Made by a program: the position numbers and the translations under genes. The notes under the pieces were generated by a model that made no database searches, was not told where the DNA came from, and saw only the letters and a list, made by a program, of their open reading frames with translations. Below, in pieces: positions 25,266-34,947 of a DNA stretch of 64,000 bases (position 1 is the stretch's first letter; every line of letters begins with the position of its first letter). Location of the stretch: contig JBDGYE010000005.1 in NCBI GenBank assembly GCA_039584255.1, positions 8,906 to 72,905 of the forward strand, read 5' to 3'. Source of the stretch: JBDGYE01 sp039584255 (GTDB lineage: Bacteria; Gemmatimonadota; Gemmatimonadetes; Palauibacterales; Palauibacteraceae).

Positions 25266-25796
25266 ATGATCAACGCTATGTCTCTGCTCCTAGGCTGCGT
25301 GACCCTCATTGCGTCGATCTGTCTCACGGGCTGCGACGGTGCGGCCGGCGGATCGTCCTCGGGCGGCTCCACGACAGCGACCGCTGGAACCGCGGATCAG
25401 GAGCCCGCGGGCACCCAACCTCGGCTGGGCGCTGACGGGCAACTAGTGCGGACGACGCAGATACGGCTCGGAGGGATCGCGGTGACGGCCGAGATCGCCG
25501 ACACCCCGGAGCTGCGCCAGCGTGGCCTCATGTACCGTGACTCGCTTCCCGACGACTATGGCATGTTTTTCGTATATCCCGATGAGACGGTCCGCTCCTT
25601 CTGGATGCGGAACGTGAAGATCCCGCTCGACATAGCGTTCATCGACCGCTCCGGCCACATCATCAGCATCGAGCAGATGGAGCCCCAGGACGACATGAAC
25701 TACTACTCCCAGGGACCCATGATGTATGCGCTCGAGATGCGGCTGAACTGGTTCACCGACAACGGCATCGAGCCGGGAGCACGCATAGAGTTCTGA
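25266..25796 (+). CDS. DUF192 secreted lipoprotein
   Basis: A 176-residue protein from ATG 25266 (a second ATG at 25278 is possible). A lipobox LTGC follows a hydrophobic signal, and a Gly/Ser/Thr-rich linker leads to a DUF192 domain. Domain hallmarks are ADTPELRQRGLMYRDSLPDD, FVYPDETVRSFWMRNVKIPLDIAFID and a terminal GIEPGARIEF. The fold is a small beta barrel of unknown function, often periplasmic. It is 12 nt ahead of fumC on the same strand. Confidence 0.85.
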   Translation: MINAMSLLLGCVTLIASICLTGCDGAAGGSSSGGSTTATAGTADQEPAGTQPRLGADGQLVRTTQIRLGGIAVTAEIADTPELRQRGLMYRDSLPDDYGMFFVYPDETVRSFWMRNVKIPLDIAFIDRSGHIISIEQMEPQDDMNYYSQGPMMYALEMRLNWFTDNGIEPGARIEF

Positions 25797-25808
25797 GCAA
25801 AGGCGGGT

Positions 25809-27212
25809 ATGACCATGTCGCAGCACCGAGAGGAACGGGACTCGATGGGTCCCGTCAGAATCCCGGCTGAAATGCTCTACGGCGCGCAGACCGAGCGCGC
25901 TCGCCAGAATTTCCCGATCAGCAAGCTCCGCTTCGACCGGCGCTTCCTGTACGCGCTGGCGGCGATCAAGCGAGCGGCGGCCGAGGTGAACGAGGAGCTT
26001 GGCCTTCTCGACTCCGAGCGAGCCGATGCGATAAAGCAGGCCGCGCAGGAGATGATGGACGGGGAGCTCGACGAGAACTTCGTCCTCGACATCTTCCAGA
26101 CCGGCTCCGGCACCTCGACCAACATGAACGCCAACGAGGTGCTGGCGAACCGGGCGATCCAGATCCTCGGGGGCGAGGTCGGCTCGAAGAGCCCCGTCCA
26201 TCCGAACGATCACGTCAACATGGGCCAGTCCAGCAACGACGTGATTCCCACCGCCGTCCACGTCTCGGCGCTGGTGGCCGTCGAGAACGAGCTGATCCCC
26301 GCGCTCCGCTACCTTCAGGAAGCCCTCGAGGTCAAGCGCGACGAATTCGACGATGTCTACAAGGCGGGGCGCACGCACCTGCAGGACGCCACCCCGATCC
26401 GCCTGGGTCAGGAGTTCGGCGGCTACGCCAGCCAGGTCGAGCACGGCGTCCGCCGTGTGGAGATGGCCCGCGAGTCCCTGCGCGAGCTGGCGATCGGCGG
26501 CACGGCCGTGGGCACGGGGATCAACACGCACCCCGAGTTCGGGCGGCGCATGGCCGAGCGCATCAGCGCGATCACCGGGGTCGACTTCCTCGAGGCCGAT
26601 GACCACTTCGAGGCGCAGTCGGCACGTGACGCAACGGTCGAGGCGAGCGGTATGCTCAAGGTGGTGGCCTGCAGCCTCATGAAGATCGCCAACGATATCA
26701 GGTGGCTGGCGTGCGGTCCGCGTACGGGAATCGGCGAGCTCAACCTTCCGGAGCTCCAGCCGGGTTCCTCCATCATGCCGGGGAAGGTGAATCCGGTGAT
26801 GTCGGAGATGGTGACGATGGTGGCGGCGCAGGTGATCGGGAACGACGCGGCGATCACGATCGGCGGCGAGCGCGGCAATTTCGAGCTGAACGTCATGATC
26901 CCGATCATGATCCACAATCTGCTGGAGTCGATAGAGATCCTTTCGACGGGCAGCCGCACCTTCGCCGACCGTTGCGTGACGGGGATCACCGCAAACGTAG
27001 AGCGCTGCCAGCGTAACGCCGAGTCGACGGGCGCGCTGTCGACGGCGCTCGCGCCGCACATCGGCTACGACAAGGCGGCCGAGGTGGCGAAGAAGTCGCT
27101 CAAGGAGGACAAGACGCTGCGCGAGGTCGTGCGGGAGATGGACCTGATGAGCGACGAGGAACTCGACGAGATCATAGACTTCGCCAGAATGACGGCTCCG
27201 AACGTTAGCTGA
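25809..27212 (+). CDS. fumC: class II fumarate hydratase
   Basis: A 467-residue iron-independent fumarase that interconverts fumarate and malate in the citric-acid cycle. It contains the superfamily signature GSSIMPGKVNPVMSEM, FQTGSGTSTNMNANEV, VHPNDHVNMGQSSND and the A-site KAGRTHLQDATPIRLGQEF. Length is typical. ATG 25809 follows AAAGGCGGG, and a second ATG two codons on (25815) aligns better with the usual N-terminus. It probably shares a transcript with the preceding DUF192 gene. Confidence 0.95.
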   Translation: MTMSQHREERDSMGPVRIPAEMLYGAQTERARQNFPISKLRFDRRFLYALAAIKRAAAEVNEELGLLDSERADAIKQAAQEMMDGELDENFVLDIFQTGSGTSTNMNANEVLANRAIQILGGEVGSKSPVHPNDHVNMGQSSNDVIPTAVHVSALVAVENELIPALRYLQEALEVKRDEFDDVYKAGRTHLQDATPIRLGQEFGGYASQVEHGVRRVEMARESLRELAIGGTAVGTGINTHPEFGRRMAERISAITGVDFLEADDHFEAQSARDATVEASGMLKVVACSLMKIANDIRWLACGPRTGIGELNLPELQPGSSIMPGKVNPVMSEMVTMVAAQVIGNDAAITIGGERGNFELNVMIPIMIHNLLESIEILSTGSRTFADRCVTGITANVERCQRNAESTGALSTALAPHIGYDKAAEVAKKSLKEDKTLREVVREMDLMSDEELDEIIDFARMTAPNVS

Positions 27213-27286
27213 GGAGACGGCGGGTTCGGTCCCGCGACCACCACTCCTCGGCGCGGATGAACTCGCGGCGGCCCTGCTTTACCGGG

Positions 27287-28222
27287 CTATTCGCCCAGCA
27301 GCTCTTCCCGCTCCGGCAGCAGTTGCCTGGTGAGAGACACGCTCAACGTGTACATCAGCGGGCGGTCCGCCCGCCGGACAAGGAAGTTGGGAGGCTCGTC
27401 CGGAAGCACGAAGAGGAGCGACAGCACGGGAATCGCTCTTGTGGTGCCGGGCTGGGTCTCGAAAATGTCCAGAACGGCGAAAGGCCGGTCGAAGTCTGCC
27501 GCCAGGATCTGCGAATCGGAAGGGAACCCCGAGGCACGCAAGTCGGCGACCGTCTCCAGCACCCGGCCGGCGAGGGCCGAATCCGCCGGCGCTCCGTCGA
27601 CGCTCCAACGTGCGAGCGAGTCCGCTCGCGTGCGCGATACGCTCAGCTCATCCGAGTCGCGGCGGATGCGGTACCACGCCACGGCAGCGGTGTCCACGGA
27701 GGCGATGGCTCGATCCCGCCAGTCGTCCAGTCCGCGGTCGAACCACCGGACCGCTTCGGCGGCCACCACGTAGACCTCCGGTGAATCGGGCAGCCGGACG
27801 TACCGGCCCTCCCGGCCCGAGTCGCCCAGGTAGAACTGGAGAACGGGCTCTTCGGGGAGGCCGACCCCCACCAGGCGCGAAGCACCCTCGGCGACCCCGA
27901 GTCGTTCGTGGTTCGATATGCTGCGCGCGACCAGACGACCGGTGCGCGCCGTGTCCAGGTCCGCCAGCGCCTGCCGAATGATCGCCGTGTCGGCGGGATA
28001 GCCGTTGACCGTCCAGACGCCGTCCTTCAGCTGCAGCCGGATCGAGTCGGCCGGCTCCGCGGTGGTGATGCGAACGAGGTCGGCGGTGGTGTCCACGTAG
28101 GCACCGATGTCGGGCCCCCCGGCCGCCGGCCGCTCCGTGGAACCGACCACCTGAAGGCCCAGGTAGATGAGCAACAGGACGCCCAGGGACCCGAAGATGA
28201 TGCCCAGATGACGCCGGCTCAC
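27287..28222 (-). CDS. DUF4340 membrane-anchored protein
   Basis: A 311-residue protein with a single N-terminal transmembrane helix (residues 6-26). A beta-rich extracytoplasmic region follows with repeated LQLKDGVWTVNGYPADTAII-type units, the DUF4340 pattern. It is translated 4 nt overlapping the GldF-GldG fusion gene and is the last gene of that ABC operon. Members of this family travel with Gld-like transporters and are presumed accessory components facing the periplasm. Confidence 0.85.
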   Translation of the reverse strand: MSRRHLGIIFGSLGVLLLIYLGLQVVGSTERPAAGGPDIGAYVDTTADLVRITTAEPADSIRLQLKDGVWTVNGYPADTAIIRQALADLDTARTGRLVARSISNHERLGVAEGASRLVGVGLPEEPVLQFYLGDSGREGRYVRLPDSPEVYVVAAEAVRWFDRGLDDWRDRAIASVDTAAVAWYRIRRDSDELSVSRTRADSLARWSVDGAPADSALAGRVLETVADLRASGFPSDSQILAADFDRPFAVLDIFETQPGTTRAIPVLSLLFVLPDEPPNFLVRRADRPLMYTLSVSLTRQLLPEREELLGE

Positions 28223-30522
28223 CCCGCCGTCTCCTTGCCGGTCTCGTCATCACGTGGTGCCACTGGGGCAGCCCCACCTGCCGACAAGGGCACATACGGC
28301 AGGCTCTGAAGTCGCCGACGCCTCACGAGCCGCACGGCGCCGATGAGCACGAACAGCAACGGGATTCCTATCAGATTCCCGTACTTGGCGAGATCGCGAG
28401 AGCCTTCCGACGAATAGAGCAGCGACGGCGCCTGTCTGGCCTTGGATCGGATTGCGATCAGCGACTCGTCCTGAGCCAGCCAGTCGACGGCGTTCTGCGC
28501 GAAGAGCACATTCTCGGGGTTCGCCTGCAGGAAGCGGTTGGTGACGAAGTCGGCGTCGCCCACAACGACAAGCCTTCCTCTCGAGCCGCCCCCATCCTCG
28601 GATCCGGCTCCGTCAGGCGGCAGAACCGCTGCCGCGATCGGCATGGGCCTCATGTCCGAGGCCACCGAATTCCAGTCGAACTGGGGACTGATCGGAAAGG
28701 CGCCCGTCAGGTGGCCACCGAACTCGGTCGTGGAGAGCAGCGGGATCACGGTCGCCGAGTCCGCCTGCGACAGATCCAACGGACTCGTCCAGGCCGTCAG
28801 AACGCTGCTGAGGCCCTCGACGATAGTGTGCGGAGACGCGGGGAGCGCTCTCGGCCACAACGGATACGGAACCAGCAGAGCCATGCCCCCGGCGCCCGGC
28901 ATCGTGACCCGGCCGTTGGAGCGAATGTCGAACACCATTCCATCGGCGACCCGCACGCCGTATGGGGCGACCAGCGAGTCCAGCACCGGATGCGGTGCCG
29001 GGTTGCTGAACAGTCGCGTGTCGTCGATGGAAACGGCCTGAACCAGCAAGAACAAGTTCCCGCCACGGTCCAGGAATTGAGCCAGCTTTCGGCCCTCTTC
29101 CGGGGCCAACGGAGTCTGCGGCCCTGGAACCACCAGCACGCCCACCGAGTCGGCGATCGCTGCCGTGTCGGCGGCGATGTTCACCGCCAGCACACTGTAG
29201 GTTTCGCGTAGTATCTCGCCGAGACCCGAGAGCTCACCGACGATGTCTGGCTCGCCGTGTCCGGTGAGGAACCCCACGGCGGTGCTGGTGGGGCTGGTCA
29301 TGCCCATGATGGAGCTGGTGAGGCGATACTCCAGGTCGTCCGACCGCCCGACGAAGGGGATGATCTCGGTCGCCTCGGCGTATTGGATCGCTATCCCCAG
29401 GTACCCCTGCTTGACCTGGAACTCCTCCTGCCCGAGGACGTTGAACTGGATCGACGGAATGCCCAGGCGCTCCGCCTCGCTCCGATCCTCGTCCTCCCCA
29501 GACGGCGCGTATCGCCTCAGCTGCAGGTTGTCGCCGGCCACCGCCTCGTAGTCGGCCAGGATGTCTTCGACGTCCCGACGGACGATCTCCGCCTGCGGCG
29601 GCAGCTCCCGTGAGGCGAAGAAGCTCACGGTGACCACGTCCTCCAGTCCCTCGAGCGTCGAGCGGGTGGTCTCCGAGAGCGTGTAGGCCTTTCCCGGCGT
29701 GAGATCCAGTCGGCCGCGGATGTCGCGGCCCAGAAGGTTGAGGACGACGCAGATGGCCAGAAGGCCCAGGGTTCCCAGCTGCAGCGTGCGGTAGGTGCGG
29801 CCCCTGGGGCTGAGGCGGCCCCGCTGTATGCTCAGGTACGCGAGCGCGAGGAAGGCGACGGTCACGCTGGCGAAGTAGACCAGATCCCTGAGATCCAGTA
29901 CGCCTCGCGTGATATTGGAGAAGTGCGTCAGCAGTCCCAGTCGAGTGGCCGCGGCGGCCAGGAACGGCGGCAACCCGATCAGGACTATCTCCATCGTGAG
30001 CGCCATCAGGACGAAGGTGGTGGCCACCGCCGTGATGAAAGCCGTGATCTGGTTGCGTGTGAGCGAGGAAGCCCAGAGCCCGATCGCTACCAGGGCGCTG
30101 GCGAACAGCAACGCGCCCACGTACTGCGCTACGATCACGCCCAGGAAAGGCTCTCCGCCCATACGCAGCGCCACCGCCGCTCCCAGCGTTCCGCCCATCG
30201 CCACCGAGAGGAATCCCATGATGCCCAGGAACTTCCCGAGCAAGTACTCGCTCTCGCGGATCGGCTGCGCCAGTACGAGCTCCTCCGTTCCGCGCGACCG
30301 CTCCTCGGCCAGCGATCGCATCGAGACCGCCGGCGCGAAGAAGAGCAGCAGCCACGGAAGCAGCTCGAACATCGGCCGTAGGCTCGCCTCGCCGGTGACG
30401 AAGACGGTCCGGAAGTAGAAGAAGAAGTTGATGGCCAGGAAGACGACCAGCAGGATGTAGGCGGTCGCCTGGTCGAAGTAGCTCCGAAACTCCCGGCCGG
30501 CTATGGCGCGAACGTTCCCCAT
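28219..30522 (-). CDS. GldF-GldG fusion: ABC-2 permease plus substrate-binding domain
   Basis: A 767-residue protein. Residues 1-240 are an ABC-2 permease with six helices (VRAIAGREFRSYFDQATAYI, then SMRSLAEERSRGTEELVLAQ). A seventh helix leads into a GldG/IFT52-like periplasmic domain of about 450 residues (DLTPGKAYTLSETTRSTLEGL, then AVGFLTGHGEPD). A final transmembrane helix near residue 735 closes the protein. GldF and GldG are separate in Bacteroidota gliding systems; here they are one chain. The start codon overlaps the ATPase stop (TGATG). The exported substrate is unknown. Confidence 0.88.
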   Translation of the reverse strand: MGNVRAIAGREFRSYFDQATAYILLVVFLAINFFFYFRTVFVTGEASLRPMFELLPWLLLFFAPAVSMRSLAEERSRGTEELVLAQPIRESEYLLGKFLGIMGFLSVAMGGTLGAAVALRMGGEPFLGVIVAQYVGALLFASALVAIGLWASSLTRNQITAFITAVATTFVLMALTMEIVLIGLPPFLAAAATRLGLLTHFSNITRGVLDLRDLVYFASVTVAFLALAYLSIQRGRLSPRGRTYRTLQLGTLGLLAICVVLNLLGRDIRGRLDLTPGKAYTLSETTRSTLEGLEDVVTVSFFASRELPPQAEIVRRDVEDILADYEAVAGDNLQLRRYAPSGEDEDRSEAERLGIPSIQFNVLGQEEFQVKQGYLGIAIQYAEATEIIPFVGRSDDLEYRLTSSIMGMTSPTSTAVGFLTGHGEPDIVGELSGLGEILRETYSVLAVNIAADTAAIADSVGVLVVPGPQTPLAPEEGRKLAQFLDRGGNLFLLVQAVSIDDTRLFSNPAPHPVLDSLVAPYGVRVADGMVFDIRSNGRVTMPGAGGMALLVPYPLWPRALPASPHTIVEGLSSVLTAWTSPLDLSQADSATVIPLLSTTEFGGHLTGAFPISPQFDWNSVASDMRPMPIAAAVLPPDGAGSEDGGGSRGRLVVVGDADFVTNRFLQANPENVLFAQNAVDWLAQDESLIAIRSKARQAPSLLYSSEGSRDLAKYGNLIGIPLLFVLIGAVRLVRRRRLQSLPYVPLSAGGAAPVAPRDDETGKETAG

Positions 30523-31460
30523 CACCCGGACTCCGTGAGCTCCCGGAAGAACTGCTCGAGGTTCTCCTGTTCGCGCCTCATCTCCCACAGAACCCAGCCG
30601 CGCTCGCGTGCCAGTGAAAAGACCTCCGGCCTGGGATCGGCCCCGGCGCTGCCCACGACCAGGTAGCGTGGCCGCGAGGCCTCTTGTCCCGCCGGGTGAA
30701 CCCTCGATACGCCGGGGATGTTCTCCAGAGCCTGCCGCACCTCCGCGGCGTCGCCCTCCATCTCGACCGTTACCCGAAGGCCCCGCCCCTCTCCGGCCAG
30801 CAGCGATCCGACACCTCCATCCGCGATGATGGCGCCCTGATGGATTATGAGCAGCCTGTCACAGACCGCCTGGACCTCCTGCATGACGTGAGTGCTGAGC
30901 AGGACCGTATGATCCTGCCCCAGCCGCGTGATGAGCTTGCGGATCTCCACCCGCTGGTTGGGATCCAGACCTTCCGTCGGCTCGTCCAGTATCAATACGT
31001 CGGGCTCGGCCAGAATCGCCTGCGCCAGGCCGACCCGCTGGCGGAATCCCTTGGAGAGGTGTCCGATCGGCCGGTTGAACACCTCTCCGATACCGGTCTG
31101 CTTCACGGTCGGGTCGATACGGTGAGCCAGATCGGCATCCGAGATCCCCTTGAGACGGCCCACGTAAGCCAGAAACTCTCCCACCAGCATCTCGTCGTAG
31201 AGCGGGTTGGTCTCCGGTAGGTACCCGATGCGGCGGCGTGCTTCCAGCGGGGACTCCTCCACGGAGCGTCCATCGATCTCGACCCATCCCGAGTCGGGCT
31301 GCAGCGCCTGCGTAATGAGCCGCATGGTCGTCGTCTTTCCGGCGCCGTTGGGCCCGAGAAACCCCACGACCTCGCCACGGTCGATCGAGAACGAGACGTG
31401 GTCGACGGCCTTTATACCGTCGAAGCTCTTTGCGACCTCGTGCAGGCGAACCAGCGACAT
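30522..31460 (-). CDS. ABC transporter ATP-binding protein (GldA-like)
   Basis: A 312-residue ATPase from ATG 31460 with AGAGG upstream. It contains Walker A GPNGAGKTTTMRL, Q-loop PETNPLYDEM, signature LSKGFRQRVGLAQAIL, Walker B VLILDEPTEGLDP, and switch His in LLSTHVMQEV. The about 90-residue C-terminal extension (VTVEMEGDAAEVRQAL) is typical of GldA/ABC-2 ATPases. It is first in a three-gene operon with the GldFG fusion and DUF4340. Confidence 0.93.
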   Translation of the reverse strand: MSLVRLHEVAKSFDGIKAVDHVSFSIDRGEVVGFLGPNGAGKTTTMRLITQALQPDSGWVEIDGRSVEESPLEARRRIGYLPETNPLYDEMLVGEFLAYVGRLKGISDADLAHRIDPTVKQTGIGEVFNRPIGHLSKGFRQRVGLAQAILAEPDVLILDEPTEGLDPNQRVEIRKLITRLGQDHTVLLSTHVMQEVQAVCDRLLIIHQGAIIADGGVGSLLAGEGRGLRVTVEMEGDAAEVRQALENIPGVSRVHPAGQEASRPRYLVVGSAGADPRPEVFSLARERGWVLWEMRREQENLEQFFRELTESG

Positions 31461-31646
31461 ACCGACCTCTGGAATCCGTAGGTTGGGGCCCGGCAAAGTA
31501 CGCCCGACCGCGGTACTGTCAAGATGGACACCTGGGTCTCATCCGGAGGTTGCCGCTGAGGACGCGCGAGGCGAGTTTTCCGTGCTCGGCGGGGCGGTTC
31601 CTCGCCCCGTGGGGAGGCAGCAGATACGTCCGGAGGTTGATTCCCC

Positions 31647-32639
31647 ATGCGTATACTTGTCGGGACGAAGGGCGGGCTCCACGTGGTGCGGTGGGTTCAC
31701 GGCGAGCGCGCGGCCAAGATCGAAAAGAAGGAGTTCGTCGGTCAGGACGTGACATCGATCGTCCCCGCCGGCGACGGCCTCTATGTCGCGGTGGCCGGGG
31801 CAGGAGTGTTCAGGAGCGACGACGACGCAGATAGCTGGCACCGTGTGACGGCCAACCTCGATGGCCACAAGGTAAGCACAGTCACCGTCTCGCCTCGGGA
31901 CCCGTTACTGCTCTACGCCGGAACGGAGCCGCCGGCTATACACATCTCCCGAGACGGCGGCGAAACCTGGGAGGAGCTCAAGGAGTTCCGCGTTCTGGGC
32001 GTGCGCGAGGGCTGGCGGGACTACGGAACTGGGGCAGCGCATGTGCAGTCCATTGCCTGCGATCCTCACGAGCGGCGTCGGGTGTACGCCGGCGTAGAGA
32101 TCGGCGGGGCGTACCGGAGTGACAACGGGGGCCAGACCTGGAAGCCGATCAACGAGGGCCTGTTCGACGACATCCACCAGCTCGTCGTCGATCCGCGGGA
32201 TGGCAGCCGGCTCTACGCCGCCACGGGAGGCGGACTCTTCATGAGCAAGGACCGGGGGTCCCACTGGAAGGCCCATCCCGAGGAGCTGGCCGAGCGCTAC
32301 TGCATTCGCCTGGAGGCGGTGGTGGAGCAGGGAACCGACCGTTCGGCGGTGGTGATTGTAACGGCCGCCGGCCCGCCGGGTACCTGGGAAGGGAGCAAGG
32401 GAAACGCGCACCCGCGGCTTCACCTGAGTCGGGACGCCGGCGAGAGATGGGAAGAGTTCGATACGCGAGGGATGTCAGAGAAGGGCGCGTTCACGGCACT
32501 GGCCGCCGACCCGACGGCCCGTCAGGCAGGCTTCATCGGCACCAGCACGGGGCGCCTCTATTACGGGAGCGCCGGAGCCAGCCGATGGTCGAAGATCCTG
32601 TACGGACTCCCGCCCGTGAGGGTGCTACGTCTGCTTTGA
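31647..32639 (+). CDS. BNR/sialidase-like propeller protein, cytosolic
   Basis: A 330-residue protein without a signal peptide. It has repeated Asp-box (BNR) blades such as SDDDADSWHRV, SRDGGETWEEL, SDNGGQTWKPI and SRDAGERWEEF. This predicts a beta propeller of the exo-alpha-sialidase/VPS10 fold. The catalytic residues of true sialidases are not evident, so the name reflects fold only. ATG 31647 follows GGAGG with a 10-nt spacer. It diverges from the ABC operon across a 186-nt gap. Confidence 0.8.
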   Translation: MRILVGTKGGLHVVRWVHGERAAKIEKKEFVGQDVTSIVPAGDGLYVAVAGAGVFRSDDDADSWHRVTANLDGHKVSTVTVSPRDPLLLYAGTEPPAIHISRDGGETWEELKEFRVLGVREGWRDYGTGAAHVQSIACDPHERRRVYAGVEIGGAYRSDNGGQTWKPINEGLFDDIHQLVVDPRDGSRLYAATGGGLFMSKDRGSHWKAHPEELAERYCIRLEAVVEQGTDRSAVVIVTAAGPPGTWEGSKGNAHPRLHLSRDAGERWEEFDTRGMSEKGAFTALAADPTARQAGFIGTSTGRLYYGSAGASRWSKILYGLPPVRVLRLL

Positions 32640-32658
32640 GCCGAAGGGTGCACCTAGC

Positions 32659-34944
32659 ATGATGGGCCGCGGTCGGACAATGGCTGCGACGCGATGGGTG
32701 GCGCCAGCGCTGGCGGCGATGTGCCTGCCGGCTCTTCCGCTGGTCGGGGATGCCCAGACACCGGACGACGCTCTCACGGTAGAGCGCATCTACGGCAGCG
32801 ACTACTTCGACGGCGACTCGATTTCGCTGCGCTGGATGCCTGATGGGCGTCACTGGACCACGGTCGAGCAGGACATGGAGGGGCGGGACGAGCTGTGGAG
32901 GGTCGACGCCCAAAGCGGAAGCCGCCAGAAGCTCATCTCGGCGGTCGAGCTGGTTCCCGAGGCGGGTCAGGATCCCATCGCCATCGAGGGGCACCAACTC
33001 TCGGAGGACGGTCGGCGGGTCCTCATCTTCACGAACTCGCAGCAGGTGTGGAGGCAGCGGACGAAGGGCGAGTACTACGTCTTCGAGTTCGACTCCCGCC
33101 GCCTGAGCCCGGTCAGCGCAGGTACGGGCTGGCAGATGTTCGCGAAGCTCTCTCCCGACGGCCACCGGGCAGCGTTCGTGCGCGACCACGACCTCTACCT
33201 GGTGGACCTCACCACGGGCGCTGAACGCCAGCTCACCTTCGACGGCAGCGAGACCGTCGTCAACGGCACCTCTGACTGGGTCTACGAGGAGGAGCTGCGC
33301 CTCCGCGACGCCTTCCGCTGGAGCACCGACGGCGAGCGGATCGCCTACTGGCGGTTCGATCAGAGCCCTGTACGGCCGTATCCGCTAGTGGATCATTCGC
33401 CGCTCTATCCGGAGCTCAAGCAGATCAGGTACCCGAAGGCCGGAGAGGCCAACTCGAGAGTGCAGGTCGGCTCGCTCGAGCTCTCCACCGGCCGCACCAC
33501 CTGGTTCGACATCGGCCCGGAGGAGGACATCTATATCGCCCGGATGGAGTGGGCCGAGTCGCCCCACGAGGTGGTCATCCAGCGCCTCAACCGGTGGCAG
33601 AACCGGCTCGACCTCCTGCTGGGCGACGCTCACACCGGCGAGACCACGCTGCTGTTCAGCGAGGAGGACGACGCCTGGGTCGACGCGAACGACGACCTCC
33701 GCTGGATCGACGGCGGTAGCCGGTTCACGTGGACAAGCGAACGCGACGGCTACCGTCACGTCTACCTGTATCATCGTAGCGGCCGGCTGGTGCGGCAGCT
33801 GACCCGCGGGCCCTGGGACGTGATCGCGTTCCACGGAGCGGACCAGGTGTCGGGCCGCATCTTCTTCACCGCTGCCTCCGAGACGCCGCTCACCAGAACC
33901 GTGCACTCGGTGTCGCTGGAAGGCACCGACATGCTCACGCTCGCCGGCGGACGCGGAAGCCACTCGGCGGGTTTCAGCCCCGACTTCGAGCTCTTCGGCA
34001 ACACGCATTCCACAATCGGTAGCCCCCCAACCACTGCTTTGCGCAGAGCCGCAGACGGCTCGCTGGTGCGGATTCTGGTGAACAACGCCGAGCTCGCGAG
34101 CCGCATCGACGCACTCGGCCTCCGCGAGCCGGAGTTCTTCACGATCGGAGCTGCCGACGGAATCCCGCTGAACGGCTGGATCATCAAGCCACGCGACTTC
34201 GATCCGGGACGGGCCTATCCCCTCCTGCTGTACGTCTACGGTGGGCCCGGATCGCAGACGGTGCGAGACTCGTGGGGCGGAAGCCGCTATCTGTGGCACC
34301 AGATGCTTGTACGTCAGGGGATGCTCGTGGCGAGCATCGACAACCGGGGGACCGGGGCGAGAGGCCGCGACTTCAAGAAGCAGGTCTACATGCGGCTGGG
34401 GATGCTGGAGCCTGCCGACCAGCTGGCAGCCATCCGCCAGCTCACCGAGCAGTCGTACGTCGACGAGTCACGAATCGGCGTGTGGGGATGGAGCTACGGC
34501 GGCTACTTGACGCTCATGACCTCTCTCCTGGGGGAGGGCGCCGTATCGGTCGCGGTGGCGGGGGCGCCGGTAACGTCGTGGGAGCTGTACGACACGATTT
34601 ACACCGAGCGTTTCATGAGGACACCGGCCGAGAACCCGGAGGGATACCGGCTCGGTGCCCCCCTCGGCTATGCCGACCGCCTCGAAGCGGACCTGCTGAT
34701 CATCCATGGAACGGCGGACGATAACGTTCACCCCCAGAACACCATGCGCATGGTGCAGACCCTGGAAGAGGCGGGGAAGCAGTTCCGAATGCGCCTGTAC
34801 CCGGGCCAGCGGCATGGATTCGCCGGATCGGACATTCTCGTGAACCTGTGGCAGCTCGTCTCCGACTTCCTGGTCGAGCATCTGGTGGGCTCGCCGTCCG
34901 GCACACGTACCGCAGGCCCGGTGGCGCCGCCTCCGATTCCATAG
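32659..34944 (+). CDS. dipeptidyl peptidase IV (S9B)
   Basis: A 761-residue secreted serine peptidase. The signal peptide (about residues 1-33) ends GDAQ. The N-terminal eight-bladed propeller carries the substrate-binding YWRFDQSPVRPY and a WVYEEEL Glu pair that grips the substrate amino terminus. The C-terminal alpha/beta hydrolase holds GWSYGGYL (nucleophile Ser), GTADDNVHPQN (Asp) and PGQRHGF (His). It should release N-terminal Xaa-Pro/Ala dipeptides in the periplasm. It is followed 4 nt later by queE on the same strand. Confidence 0.93.
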   Translation: MMGRGRTMAATRWVAPALAAMCLPALPLVGDAQTPDDALTVERIYGSDYFDGDSISLRWMPDGRHWTTVEQDMEGRDELWRVDAQSGSRQKLISAVELVPEAGQDPIAIEGHQLSEDGRRVLIFTNSQQVWRQRTKGEYYVFEFDSRRLSPVSAGTGWQMFAKLSPDGHRAAFVRDHDLYLVDLTTGAERQLTFDGSETVVNGTSDWVYEEELRLRDAFRWSTDGERIAYWRFDQSPVRPYPLVDHSPLYPELKQIRYPKAGEANSRVQVGSLELSTGRTTWFDIGPEEDIYIARMEWAESPHEVVIQRLNRWQNRLDLLLGDAHTGETTLLFSEEDDAWVDANDDLRWIDGGSRFTWTSERDGYRHVYLYHRSGRLVRQLTRGPWDVIAFHGADQVSGRIFFTAASETPLTRTVHSVSLEGTDMLTLAGGRGSHSAGFSPDFELFGNTHSTIGSPPTTALRRAADGSLVRILVNNAELASRIDALGLREPEFFTIGAADGIPLNGWIIKPRDFDPGRAYPLLLYVYGGPGSQTVRDSWGGSRYLWHQMLVRQGMLVASIDNRGTGARGRDFKKQVYMRLGMLEPADQLAAIRQLTEQSYVDESRIGVWGWSYGGYLTLMTSLLGEGAVSVAVAGAPVTSWELYDTIYTERFMRTPAENPEGYRLGAPLGYADRLEADLLIIHGTADDNVHPQNTMRMVQTLEEAGKQFRMRLYPGQRHGFAGSDILVNLWQLVSDFLVEHLVGSPSGTRTAGPVAPPPIP

Positions 34945-34947
34945 TCG

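Noticed and set aside
25443..27059. 538-codon minus-strand frame opposite DUF192 and fumC
   Set aside because: fumC on the plus strand has all catalytic motifs; the antisense frame is Arg/His-rich and featureless.
31647..32639. Active sialidase
   Set aside because: Only Asp-box propeller repeats are visible; no signal peptide and no catalytic Arg triad or Tyr/Glu pair could be identified.
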